A stretch of DNA of 64,000 bases from UBA9655 sp963704475 (lineage in GTDB: Bacteria; Pseudomonadota; Alphaproteobacteria; UBA9655). Location: contig OY969900.1 in the NCBI GenBank assembly GCA_963704475.1, forward strand, positions 1 through 64,000. Direction: 5' to 3'. Shown here piece by piece: positions 24,196 to 33,100 of the stretch. Both the position numbers and the translations under genes were made by a program. The notes under the pieces are model-generated. The model was not told the DNA's origin, did no database searches, and saw only the letters and a list, made by a program, of their open reading frames with translations. Numbering within the stretch: the stretch's first letter is position 1; each line of letters begins with the position of its first letter.

Positions 24196-24474
24196 TTATC
24201 CTCTTTTCGCTTTCTTATCTCCGGAATGGCCATGATAGGTTCGAGTGGGAGAAAACTCCCCAAACTTATGACCAACCATATTTTCAGTTACAAGTACAGG
24301 AATAAATTTTTGCCCATTGTAGACCCCAAAAGTAAGTCCCACAAATTGCGGCAAAATAGTTGACCTGCGTGACCATGATTTGATCACTTCCTTACGACCT
24401 GACTCACGACTAGCATCTGCTTTTTTAAGCAAATACCCATCCACAAACGGTCCTTTCCAAATTGAACGTGCCAT
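24196..24474 (-). CDS. rpsS: 30S ribosomal protein S19
   Basis: The protein has 92 residues. The start MARSIWKGPFVDGYLLKKA and the end GHKFGEFSPTRTYHGHSGDKK are diagnostic. It binds S13 in the 30S head. Confidence 0.98.
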   Translation of the reverse strand: MARSIWKGPFVDGYLLKKADASRESGRKEVIKSWSRRSTILPQFVGLTFGVYNGQKFIPVLVTENMVGHKFGEFSPTRTYHGHSGDKKAKRG

Positions 24475-24489
24475 CGACCCTATTCCTTT

Positions 24490-25314
24490 TTACTTGCGTC
24501 GCCGGATAATCAGACTGCTTGACGCTTTTTTGCGGTTTCTCGTCTTCTTACCCTTTGTTGCTTTACCCCAAGGCGTGCATGGATGCCGCCCACCAGATGT
24601 GCGTCCTTCACCACCACCATGCGGGTGATCGATAGGGTTCATGGCGACTCCACGAACGGTCGGCCGTACACCCATCCACCGTTTACGCCCGGCTTTGGCA
24701 AGGTTAATATTCTTTTGATCTGGATTAGAAAGCGCCCCGACGGTCGCCATACAATCACTACTAATTTTACGAACTTCCCCTGACGTTAATTTTAAAATCG
24801 CCATGGGTCCATCTCGTCCCACAAGTTGAATGTAAGTTCCTGCGGAACGGGCCATCTGCCCTCCCTTACCAGGCTTCATTTCTACATTGTGAACAATTGT
24901 TCCAATAGGCATATTTTTAAGAGGCATTGCATTACCTGGCTTAATATCAGCCTTTTCAGCGGCAATAACTTGATCCCCAACTGTCAACCGTTGAGGTGCC
25001 AAGATATAAGCTTGCTCCCCATCTGTATACTTAAGCAAAGCAATAAAGGACGTGCGGTTGGGGTCATATTCTAACCGCTCAACGTTTGCAGGAACGTCCC
25101 ATTTTCTCCGTTTAAAATCAATTAAACGATAGCGTTGCTTATGGCCTCCGCCAATGTGGCGCGTTGTAATACGCCCACGATTGTTTCGCCCACCTGTTTT
25201 CCGCAAGCCTTCTGTTAAAGACTTGACTGGCGCCCCTTTCCACAACTCGCTTCGATCTATAAGGATCAAGCCTCGTTGGGATGACGTTACGGGGTTATAT
25301 TGCTTTAAACTCAT
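24490..25314 (-). CDS. rplB: 50S ribosomal protein L2
   Basis: The protein has 274 residues. The C-terminal motif VAMNPIDHPHGGGEGRTSGG contains the conserved histidine linked to peptidyl transfer. It is one of the core proteins joining the two subunits. Confidence 0.98.
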   Translation of the reverse strand: MSLKQYNPVTSSQRGLILIDRSELWKGAPVKSLTEGLRKTGGRNNRGRITTRHIGGGHKQRYRLIDFKRRKWDVPANVERLEYDPNRTSFIALLKYTDGEQAYILAPQRLTVGDQVIAAEKADIKPGNAMPLKNMPIGTIVHNVEMKPGKGGQMARSAGTYIQLVGRDGPMAILKLTSGEVRKISSDCMATVGALSNPDQKNINLAKAGRKRWMGVRPTVRGVAMNPIDHPHGGGEGRTSGGRHPCTPWGKATKGKKTRNRKKASSSLIIRRRK

Positions 25315-25317
25315 TTT

Positions 25318-25626
25318 CTATAATCCTGACGCGATATCAATGGACTCGCCTTCTTTCAAGGTCACAATCGCTTTTTTCCGCTCTAGTCTTTGGCCAAGAA
25401 TTCCCTTAAATCGCTTTATTTTTCCTTTTACACGGAGCGTATTCACAGATTTTACCTGAACTTTAAAAAGGTCCTCAATGGCTTTTTGAATTTCAGGCTT
25501 TGTCGCATCTAAGCTCACATTAAAAGTAATTTTATTATACTCGCTAAGCGCTGTCGACTTTTCTGTCACAACTGGCGAGGTAATAATTTTATAGAGCCTT
25601 TCTTGGGCTAAGCTTATATTACTCAT
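25318..25626 (-). CDS. rplW: 50S ribosomal protein L23
   Basis: The protein has 102 residues. The motif ITSPVVTEKSTALSEYNKITFNV and the C-terminal VNTLRVKGKIKRFKGILGQRLERKKAIVTL match the family. It docks trigger factor and SRP at the tunnel exit. It overlaps rplD by 4 nt. Confidence 0.98.
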   Translation of the reverse strand: MSNISLAQERLYKIITSPVVTEKSTALSEYNKITFNVSLDATKPEIQKAIEDLFKVQVKSVNTLRVKGKIKRFKGILGQRLERKKAIVTLKEGESIDIASGL

Positions 25627-26243
25627 TTTAATCTACTCTCTAGGTTCTCAATGGCCGCTTTCGTCAACACTAAATGTTCGTGACCCAAGATATCATAAAC
25701 ATTGATACCCATGTAAGACAGAACATCAATCTTGGGAAGATTTGCAGCTGCATGTGCAAAATCTTTATTAACCTCGGCTCCATCAATAATCAAAGCTGAA
25801 CGTAAGCCTAGACCTTTGAATTTTTGTTCGAGCTCTTTTGTCTTTTTCGTCCCCGCCTCTAAATTCTCAACGATAAGAAGCTCTCCGCTAGCTACTTTGC
25901 TTGAAAGAGCCGTTTTTAAAGCCAAAGCACGTATTTTTTTAGGGAGCTTATACCCATGATCGCGAGGGAGCGGTCCAAAAATTGTAGCACCTCCCCGAAA
26001 TTGAGGAGAGCGCAAGCTTCCCGCACGTGCACGCCCTGTGCCTTTTTGACGCCAGGGTTTCATCGTGGTTCCACTAATCTGGCTCACTCCTTTTGTGGAA
26101 TGAGTTCCAGCTCTGCGCTTCGCAAGCTGCCAATGGACCATGCGGGCCAAAATATCTTGGCGCAGTGGGACGAAAAATATTTCAGGGGTAAGCTGAACTT
26201 CGCCCACTTTCTTATTGTCAAAGTTTTTTACTTCGTATTTCAT
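25623..26243 (-). CDS. rplD: 50S ribosomal protein L4
   Basis: The protein has 206 residues from the ATG at 26243 (MKYEVKNFDNKK). An ATG five codons upstream lies inside the rplC end and lacks a ribosome site. The conserved loop KPWRQKGTGRARAGSLRSPQFRGG reaches into the exit tunnel. In other bacteria L4 represses its own S10 operon. Confidence 0.96.
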   Translation of the reverse strand: MKYEVKNFDNKKVGEVQLTPEIFFVPLRQDILARMVHWQLAKRRAGTHSTKGVSQISGTTMKPWRQKGTGRARAGSLRSPQFRGGATIFGPLPRDHGYKLPKKIRALALKTALSSKVASGELLIVENLEAGTKKTKELEQKFKGLGLRSALIIDGAEVNKDFAHAAANLPKIDVLSYMGINVYDILGHEHLVLTKAAIENLESRLK

Positions 26244-26244
26244 T

Positions 26245-26997
26245 TTACTCTGCCTCACTCACTGGAGAAGATTCTTCGCTGAGGGACTCTTCCTTCGCAG
26301 GCTCTTCTTTCAAAGGCTTTGACCCTTTAACAAGCGCTGCAGGATAAGGCAGTCCCCCGGGCGCCTTCTTTTTAACCGCATCAGACACGAGAACATACCC
26401 ACCAGGATTTCCTGGTACAGCACCCCGAATCCCGAGAAGACCTTTTTCCGGATCCGTCAGAACTATCTCTAAATTTTGTATCGTCACTCGCTCATCTCCA
26501 AGGTGTCCCGCCATCTTCTTTCCTTTAAAGACTTTTCCTGGATCTTGGCGTTGACCAGTCGACCCATGACTTCGGTGAGAAACAGAAACACCATGGCTTG
26601 CACGCAAACCACCAAAATTATGCCGCTTCATGGCTCCTGCAAAACCTTTACCAATGGAGGTGCCTGTCACATCCACAAATTGACCTTTTAGAAAATGATC
26701 AACGGACACTTTGTCCCCTTCCTTGAGCACGGCATCGCTTGAAACCCGAAATTCAACGAGCTTCCGCTTGGGCTCTACCTTTGCCTTTGCGAAATGGCCA
26801 CGCATTGCTTTTGATGTACGGTTTATCTTCGCCGTTCCCACGCCCAATTGCACAGCCGTATACCCGTCCTTCTCAGTCGTTTTGACTCCAACAACCTGAC
26901 AGTTGTCGACTTTCAAAAGAGTAATGGGGATATGCTCACCTTTTTCTGTTAGAAGACGAGTCATCCCTAATTTTTCAGCGATCAGACCTGTTCGCAT
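26245..26997 (-). CDS. rplC: 50S ribosomal protein L3 with acidic C-terminal tail
   Basis: I place the start at 26997 (MRTGLIAEKLGMTRL), because the AAGGA site would touch an ATG 9 nt upstream. The protein has 250 residues; the core to about 222 is typical (SHGVSVSHRSHGSTGQRQDPGKVFKGKKMAGHLG). The last 25 or so residues are acidic (EEPAKEESLSEESSPVSEAE), as in some alphaproteobacteria. Confidence 0.97.
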   Translation of the reverse strand: MRTGLIAEKLGMTRLLTEKGEHIPITLLKVDNCQVVGVKTTEKDGYTAVQLGVGTAKINRTSKAMRGHFAKAKVEPKRKLVEFRVSSDAVLKEGDKVSVDHFLKGQFVDVTGTSIGKGFAGAMKRHNFGGLRASHGVSVSHRSHGSTGQRQDPGKVFKGKKMAGHLGDERVTIQNLEIVLTDPEKGLLGIRGAVPGNPGGYVLVSDAVKKKAPGGLPYPAALVKGSKPLKEEPAKEESLSEESSPVSEAE

Positions 26998-27016
26998 TTT
27001 ATTCATTCCTTACTAT

Positions 27017-27083
27017 TTGTCATCCTGAATTTATTTCGGGATCTCATTGTCACGAGATCCTGAAACAACTTCGGGATGACAAT
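27017..27083. repeat. Dispersed LVSG/NLFQD-family repeat between rplC and rpsJ
   Basis: TGTCATCCTGAATTTATTTCGGGATCTC ... GAGATCCTGAAACAACTTCGGGATGACA is an imperfect palindrome inserted between genes that normally abut. Confidence 0.75.
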
Positions 27084-27086
27084 TGG

Positions 27087-27398
27087 CTAGAGTTTAATTT
27101 CAACATCAACACCTGCCGGAAGATCAAGCTTCATCAAAGCATCAACCGTCTGGGGTGACCATTCCGTAATATCTAAAAGCCGCTTGTGGGTTCGCATTTC
27201 GAACTGTTCGCGAGACTTTTTATCAACATGAGGTCCACGCAAAACTGTATATTTCTCAATATTCGTTGGGAGAGGAATAGGCCCACATACTTTCGCGCCC
27301 GTTCTCTTCGCTGTATTGACAATTTCAGACGTCGACTGGTCTAAGATTCGATAATCATAGGCCCGAAGACGTATACGTATGTTTTGGTTTTCACTCAT
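27087..27398 (-). CDS. rpsJ: 30S ribosomal protein S10
   Basis: The protein has 103 residues. IRIRLRAYDYRILDQSTSEIVNTAKRTGAKVCGPIPLPT is diagnostic. Besides ribosome assembly, S10 pairs with NusB in antitermination. First gene of the S10 operon. Confidence 0.98.
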   Translation of the reverse strand: MSENQNIRIRLRAYDYRILDQSTSEIVNTAKRTGAKVCGPIPLPTNIEKYTVLRGPHVDKKSREQFEMRTHKRLLDITEWSPQTVDALMKLDLPAGVDVEIKL

Positions 27399-27404
27399 CT
27401 TTTC

Positions 27405-27505
27405 CTCAGCTTAACAGGGAGCAGAAATCAGGGATCAGGAATCAGGAAACTCTCATAATAAGTATTTTCCTGACTTCTGACTTCCAGATACCTGACGCCT
27501 GATAC
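27405..27505. repeat. 'tcaggaatcagg' repeat between tuf and rpsJ
   Basis: The sequence CAGAAATCAGGGATCAGGAATCAGGAAA ... TTTTCCTGACTTCTGACTTCC ... CCTGACGCCTGATAC forms inverted halves. Same family as the tract in rplO. It fills the gap where an S10 operon promoter might be expected; none was identified with confidence. Confidence 0.75.
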
Positions 27506-28696
27506 TTATTTTAAAATCTTCGCCACAACGCCCGCACCTACAGTTCGGCCGCCTTCACGAATTGCAAATCGAAGACCTTCTGTAATAGCAATAGGCGCAA
27601 TCAGCTCAACGTCCATTGTTATGTTATCTCCTGGCATCACCATCTCAACGCCTTCGGGAAGCTTAACCGTTCCCGTTACGTCCGTCGTCCGGAAGTAAAA
27701 CTGGGGCCGATAGTTTGCAAAGAACGCCGTGTGACGTCCGCCTTCTTCCTTCTTCATAATATAGGCTTCACAGGTAAATGATGTGTGAGGCGTAATGGAT
27801 CCTGGCTTAGCCAAGACTTGCCCACGCTCAACATCTTCCCGCTTCGTTCCACGAAGAAGAGCACCGATGTTATCTCCTGCTTGCCCTTGATCCAACAATT
27901 TACGGAACATTTCAACGCCTGTTATAGTCGTTTTTTGAGTTGGTCGAAGTCCTACAATTTCCATTTCTTCACCAACTTTTACAATTCCACTCTCAACACG
28001 ACCCGTCACAACCGTTCCGCGGCCTGAAATTGAAAACACGTCTTCAATTGGCATCAAGAAAGGCTTGTCGATATCACGCTTCGGCTGAGGAATATATGTA
28101 TCTACGGCTGTCATCAGCTCAAGAATAGCATTCTTTCCGATGGGGTCATCCCGACCTTCTAGGGCGCAGAGAGCTGATCCTTTTACAACCGGGATATCGT
28201 CTCCTGGGAATCCATAAAAGGACAGAAGTTCCCGAATTTCCATCTCCACAAGCTCCAAAAGCTCTGGATCGTCAACTTGGTCGACTTTATTCATAAACAC
28301 AACAAGGGCCGGCACACCCACTTGACGTGCAAGCACGATATGCTCCCGTGTTTGAGGCATTGGACCATCGGCCGCGCTCACCACAAGAATTGCACCGTCC
28401 ATCTGCGCCGCACCGGTGATCATGTTCTTTACATAGTCAGCGTGTCCTGGACAATCTACGTGGGCATAGTGACGATCAGCGGTTTCATATTCAACATGAG
28501 CCGTTGAAATCGTGATTCCACGCGCTTTTTCTTCGGGCGCCTTGTCAATCTGGTCGTAAGCTGTAAAAGTTGCTCCCCCTGATTCAGCCAATACCTTCGT
28601 AATTGCTGCTGTTAACGTCGTCTTTCCATGGTCCACGTGACCAATTGTTCCGATATTACAATGCGGTTTTTTTCTCTCAAATTTCTCTTTTGCCAT
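27506..28696 (-). CDS. tuf: Elongation factor Tu
   Basis: The protein has 396 residues. GTPase motifs: GHVDHGKTTL (P-loop), DCPGHADYV (G3) and NKVDQVDD (G4). It carries aminoacyl-tRNA to the A site. It is the only tuf copy in the window, in the str operon after fusA, 13 nt apart. Confidence 0.98.
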   Translation of the reverse strand: MAKEKFERKKPHCNIGTIGHVDHGKTTLTAAITKVLAESGGATFTAYDQIDKAPEEKARGITISTAHVEYETADRHYAHVDCPGHADYVKNMITGAAQMDGAILVVSAADGPMPQTREHIVLARQVGVPALVVFMNKVDQVDDPELLELVEMEIRELLSFYGFPGDDIPVVKGSALCALEGRDDPIGKNAILELMTAVDTYIPQPKRDIDKPFLMPIEDVFSISGRGTVVTGRVESGIVKVGEEMEIVGLRPTQKTTITGVEMFRKLLDQGQAGDNIGALLRGTKREDVERGQVLAKPGSITPHTSFTCEAYIMKKEEGGRHTAFFANYRPQFYFRTTDVTGTVKLPEGVEMVMPGDNITMDVELIAPIAITEGLRFAIREGGRTVGAGVVAKILK

Positions 28697-28709
28697 CGTT
28701 TTTTCTCCT

Positions 28710-30785
28710 CTAGGCGTATTTAGATTTTACTTCGTCAGCAACATGCTGTGGAACTTGTTCATAGTGGTCAAATTGCATCGTAAATTGGGCGCGCCCTTGA
28801 CTCATAGACCGCAATGTATTGACGTATCCAAACATTGCTGCAAGCGGTACAAAAGCATCGATAACCCGAGCATTACCCCGTTGATCCATGCCAGACACCT
28901 GACCTCGACGACTATTCAAGTCACCAATAATATCTCCCATATACTCCTCTGGCGTCACAACTTCAACCTTCATGATAGGCTCAAGGAGTTTTGGGTCTGC
29001 TTTGGGCACTCCTTCACGAAAAGCGGCGCGCGCTGCAATTTCAAAAGCAAGCACGCTCGAGTCTACATCGTGATAAGCTCCATCAAAGAGGGTAACCTTA
29101 TAGTCAATCATGGGAAAGCCCGCGATCACACCAGTTTCGCTTGCTTGCAAAAGCCCTTTTTCAACGCCAGGGATATATTCTTTGGGAACAGACCCTCCGA
29201 CAATCGAATTCACAAAAGCATACCCTACGCCAGCTTCGACCGGCTCGAAACGGAGCTTAATGCGCGCAAATTGGCCCGCACCACCAGATTGCTTTTTATG
29301 CGTGTAGTCAACTTCAGCTTTTTTCGTAATCGTCTCGCGATACGCAACTTGAGGCGCCCCTACGTTTGCTTCCACTTTAAACTCACGACGCATCCGATCA
29401 ACGATAATATCGAGATGAAGCTCGCCCATTCCTTTAATAATTGTTTGCCCGGACTCAACATCACTTGCCACCCGAAAGGATGGGTCTTCAGACGCAAGGC
29501 GCGCAAGCGCTAGCCCCATCTTTTCCTGATCAGCCTTTGTTTTAGGCTCAACGGCTACTTCAATCACGGGCTCTGGAAAGATCATACGCTCAAGAACAAT
29601 CGGCTTTGAAGGGTCACAAATGGTATCTCCCGTCGTTGTGTTCTTCAACCCACACAAAGCAACAATATCCCCTGTCCGCGCTTCTTTAATGTCTTCACGA
29701 GAGTTTGCATGCATTAAAAGCATGCGCCCAACCCGCTCCTTCTCATCTTTTATTGAATTCAACAGATAAGAGCCCGCGTTTAAAATACCGGAATAAACTC
29801 GTACGAAGGTTAAAGATCCCACAAAAGGATCCGTCATAATCTTGAATGCCAACCCGCTAAACGGTTCTTCATCCGATGGATTGCGTATGAGTTCTTTATC
29901 TCCCTCAACTGATTCGCCCTTGACCGCTCCAACATCTAAAGGAGAGGGGAGGAATTCTACAACCGCATCCAAAAGGGGCTGGACCCCCTTGTTTTTGAAG
30001 GCTGAACCACACAAAACAGGAACAAATTTTGCCCCTACGGTTCCTTTACGAATACATTTCTTTAAGGTTTCAATGCTTGGCTCTTCTCCATTAAGGTAGG
30101 CTTCAAGAGCCACATCATCTTGCTCAACTGCGGCTTCTACGAGTTTCGCGCGGTACTCTGCCGCTTTGTCTTTAAGGTCTGCAGGGATGTCTTCAATGAC
30201 ATACTCTGCCCCCATCGTCTCATCTTTCCAGCGAATTGCTTTCATCTGAATAAGATCGACAATTCCGATGAAGTCAGCTTCTGTTCCGATGGGCAAATGA
30301 ATGACAAGTGGATGAGCCCCAAGGCGATCCACAATCATATCAACGGTCCGGAAGAAATTCGCTCCAATCCGGTCCATTTTGTTCACAAAACAAATCCGAG
30401 GAACGCTGTATTTATCTGCCTGACGCCAGACAGTTTCTGATTGAGGCTCAACCCCTGCAACGCTATCAAAAACAGCCACGGCTCCATCAAGCACGCGCAA
30501 AGAACGCTCAACTTCAATCGTAAAGTCAACGTGACCAGGGGTATCAATGATATTAATCCGGTAATCTTTCCAAAAGCAAGTCGTTGCAGCCGATGTAATC
30601 GTTATGCCCCGCTCTTGTTCTTGCTCCATCCAGTCCATCGTGGCAGCGCCCTCATGGACTTCCCCAATCTTATGGGACTTGCCCGTATAATAGAGAACGC
30701 GCTCCGTTGTTGTGGTCTTGCCCGCATCGATATGGGCCATAATGCCAATATTGCGGTATTTCTCAAGGGGAGTAAGACGTGCCAT
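28710..30785 (-). CDS. fusA: Elongation factor G
   Basis: The protein has 691 residues, the usual length. GTPase motifs: AHIDAGKTTTTERVLYYTG, DTPGHVDFTIEVERSLRVLDG and NKMDRIG. Domain IV carries KQSGGAGQFARI. It drives translocation on the ribosome. It lies 15 nt after rpsG. Confidence 0.98.
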   Translation of the reverse strand: MARLTPLEKYRNIGIMAHIDAGKTTTTERVLYYTGKSHKIGEVHEGAATMDWMEQEQERGITITSAATTCFWKDYRINIIDTPGHVDFTIEVERSLRVLDGAVAVFDSVAGVEPQSETVWRQADKYSVPRICFVNKMDRIGANFFRTVDMIVDRLGAHPLVIHLPIGTEADFIGIVDLIQMKAIRWKDETMGAEYVIEDIPADLKDKAAEYRAKLVEAAVEQDDVALEAYLNGEEPSIETLKKCIRKGTVGAKFVPVLCGSAFKNKGVQPLLDAVVEFLPSPLDVGAVKGESVEGDKELIRNPSDEEPFSGLAFKIMTDPFVGSLTFVRVYSGILNAGSYLLNSIKDEKERVGRMLLMHANSREDIKEARTGDIVALCGLKNTTTGDTICDPSKPIVLERMIFPEPVIEVAVEPKTKADQEKMGLALARLASEDPSFRVASDVESGQTIIKGMGELHLDIIVDRMRREFKVEANVGAPQVAYRETITKKAEVDYTHKKQSGGAGQFARIKLRFEPVEAGVGYAFVNSIVGGSVPKEYIPGVEKGLLQASETGVIAGFPMIDYKVTLFDGAYHDVDSSVLAFEIAARAAFREGVPKADPKLLEPIMKVEVVTPEEYMGDIIGDLNSRRGQVSGMDQRGNARVIDAFVPLAAMFGYVNTLRSMSQGRAQFTMQFDHYEQVPQHVADEVKSKYA

Positions 30786-30800
30786 GTTAGAAGATTCTCC

Positions 30801-31271
30801 CTACCATCTAAAGTGGGAGAAGGCTTTGTTCGCCTCTGCCATTTTATGTGTATCTTCCCGCTTTTTCACAGCAGATCCACGGTTATTTGCCGCATCCATC
30901 AATTCCGCGGCAAGACGTGCCGTCATAGTTGTTTCTGAGCGTTTACGAGCACTACCAATAATCCAACGAATTCCCAGAGCTTGGGCGCGCACATGGCGCA
31001 CTTCAACAGGTACTTGATAGGTCGCACCCCCTACACGGCGAGAACGCACTTCAACTGATGGCTTTACATTTTCAAGAGCATCGTGAAACAGTTGCAACGA
31101 ATCTTGCCCTGTTTTTGTCTTCATATGATCGAGGGCTCCGTAGACAATCGATTCAGCCACAGACTTTTTCCCCTCATACATTAAACAGCTCATAAACTTT
31201 GACAAAACCAAATCGCCAAATTTTGCGTCCGGTAAACAGACTCTTTTCTCTGCAGAGTGCCTTCTTGACAT
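30801..31271 (-). CDS. rpsG: 30S ribosomal protein S7
   Basis: The protein has 156 residues. The start MSRRHSAEKRVCLPDAKFGD and the motif RVGGATYQVPVEVRHVRAQALGIRWI are typical. It nucleates the 3' major domain of 16S rRNA and represses the str operon in other bacteria. Confidence 0.98.
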   Translation of the reverse strand: MSRRHSAEKRVCLPDAKFGDLVLSKFMSCLMYEGKKSVAESIVYGALDHMKTKTGQDSLQLFHDALENVKPSVEVRSRRVGGATYQVPVEVRHVRAQALGIRWIIGSARKRSETTMTARLAAELMDAANNRGSAVKKREDTHKMAEANKAFSHFRW

Positions 31272-31282
31272 ATCTTTCTCTC

Positions 31283-31654
31283 CTACTTCGGACGCTTTGC
31301 GCCATACTTGGATCGCCGTTGACGGCGCTTTTGAACGCCTTGGGTATCCAATGTACCACGAATAATATGATACCTTACACCTGGCAAGTCGCGCACACGC
31401 CCTCCGCGAATCAGCACTACAGAGTGCTCTTGGAGATTGTGCCCTTCACCAGGGATATACCCTGTGACTTCATATCCATTTGTCAACCTTATACGCGCAA
31501 CCTTACGCAAAGCCGAGTTTGGCTTTTTTGGTGTTGTAGTCATCACACGCGTACACACGCCACGTTTTTGAGGATTTCCTTGCAAGGCCGGAACTGTATT
31601 CCGCACTTCCTTATCCTGCCGTGGCTTTCGGATCAACTGGTTAATTGTCGGCAT
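31283..31654 (-). CDS. rpsL: 30S ribosomal protein S12
   Basis: The protein has 123 residues. The decoding-centre loops TTTPKKPNSALRKVARIRL and GEGHNLQEHSVVLIRGGRVRDLPGVRYH are unmutated, so the streptomycin-sensitive lysines are present. First gene of the str operon. Confidence 0.98.
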   Translation of the reverse strand: MPTINQLIRKPRQDKEVRNTVPALQGNPQKRGVCTRVMTTTPKKPNSALRKVARIRLTNGYEVTGYIPGEGHNLQEHSVVLIRGGRVRDLPGVRYHIIRGTLDTQGVQKRRQRRSKYGAKRPK

Positions 31655-31838
31655 TAAAAACGGTTCCTTTCACATTTCATATCGCTCTACACTCCATTCC
31701 CTTGTTTGCTCACGATTCTTCTTCCTCATGATCGAAGCTCAAACCGATAGTCTCTCCCACGAGATCAAAGATTAGAACCTCTTCATCGAGAATTTTATCG
31801 ATGAAAGCAAGCTTCTCGGCTCACGAAATGCTTCCTTA

Positions 31839-31867
31839 TCTATATAAGAAAAAACATTTCTTGCCAA
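31839..31867 (-). promoter_or_regulatory. Predicted promoter of the str operon
   Basis: On the minus strand, TTGGCA and TATAGA are separated by 17 bases, about 190 nt before rpsL. A long leader follows. The remainder of the 484-nt gene-free stretch 31655-32138 holds no feature I can support; the segment after 32100 belongs to an IS4 remnant. Confidence 0.5.
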
Positions 31868-32099
31868 GACTGACAAGCATTACTGTCGTATGTAGCCAAT
31901 TTTTTGAACTGCGTCTATAGCAGAAATCAAGAATCTGGGCAAGAGAAAGCCTTTTGCCGTTTCATCCGATGCGCTATACCGCCAGCTCTCTTATGACGAA
32001 CGAATAGTAGTCTTATGTGCCCCCACGCGTCAAGCGAAAACAAACTGTTTACGCCCTAACCTTACCACCAATCAGTTTTGCGCAAAGAAAAAAATATAA

Positions 32100-32807
32100 T
32101 ATAAGATCCTGAAACAACTCCCAAAAGAAGGAGGCAGAATGTCAGGATATAAAGGGATTGTAGCAGCCATCGCAAGAGATCTCGAGAAACGACTTCCCGG
32201 CAAAGTAAGCTGCCGTGTTATGCTGGCAGGGGATCGATTTTATGGAACAGCTGAGTTAGTTGGATGGTGTTAGAAACAAGGCTGGAAGTATCGTCTTCGT
32301 CTTAAAGGAAATCTCTGTGTTTATCAGGATCAGGGACCGGACAAGACGCTTGATCAACTCAAAGCTGAGGGGAAGAAAACGCTTGAGAAAGCTCGGTTTC
32401 GATCTGGTATTATCACTCCAGTTGGGATCCTCCATGAACCAGGGCATAAGGAACCTTGGTATATTGCTATGGACAGTTTGCCGAATGAATATAAAACACG
32501 GGACTATGGGTTGAGATGGGGAATTGAGAATATGTTTTCTGATTTTAAGTCCAGAGGTTTTTCGTTGATGCAAACTCATATTCGTTTTGCGGACAGGTTG
32601 GAGAGGCTGATTCTTGTTCTCTCCATTGCGCTCCATTGGGCTGTCTCTCTAGGCCTTAGTCATGAAAAGCAGCATCAAGACCATGCTGAAAAAAGGGGGC
32701 CAAAAAAGCCTCAAGATCCCTTCTCTCTTCTTTTAAACGAGGCTTACGTTCTTTCCGAAGATGCTGCTTCCTTAACAAATCTCCAGGATCTCTATGGCTT
32801 TACATAA
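32100..32807 (+). pseudogene. IS4-family transposase, truncated, with in-frame stop
   Basis: The frame is open from before 32103; the ATG at 32139 follows GGAGG. It reads VMLAGDRFYGTAELVGWC, then a TAG at 32271, then KQGWKYRLRLKGN and on to 32807. The C-terminal YREK signature of IS4 transposases is perfect: YGLRWGIENMFSDFK (Y-2-R-3-E-6-K). The first part of the DDE core is missing. A single in-frame stop plus the N-terminal truncation mark it as dead. Confidence 0.75.
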
Positions 32808-32887
32808 ACTGATGGGTGATAAGCCTCATCTACTACACACATAAATGTTTCTTTCATTGCAACGTCTAATCCGGCATAATACTTCAT
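32808..32887 (-). pseudogene. IS110-family transposase, N-terminal remnant
   Basis: From the ATG at 32887, after a perfect AAAAAGGAGACATTCA site, it reads MKYYAGLDVAMKETFMCVVDE, the usual opening of IS110 transposases with the first catalytic Asp. It then runs into the IS4 remnant and stops. Only about 25 codons remain. Confidence 0.6.
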
Positions 32888-33039
32888 TGAATGTCTCCTT
32901 TTTGGTTTGCTAATCAAAATTAGAGCTTTTGCTCCAGGAGACATTCTTGCCTCTTTCGAGGGGTACACTATGTAGTGTGGTCTCCCGTTAACGAAATCGT
33001 AACTTTATCGTGAGATGAATAGATTAAGTTAAGTAAAGA

Positions 33040-33100
33040 AACTTAACCCGCCCCATCATCTCTGATCCTGATCGGGCACTTATCAACTTAAATAAAGGAA
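33040..33100 (+). promoter_or_regulatory. Shared Cys-rich peptide leader, copy 2 (displaced by IS1595)
   Basis: ACTTAACCCGCCCCATCATCT ... CACTTATCAACTTAAATAAAGGAA closely matches 12346-12404. The element at 33101 now separates it from its gene at 34173. Confidence 0.7.
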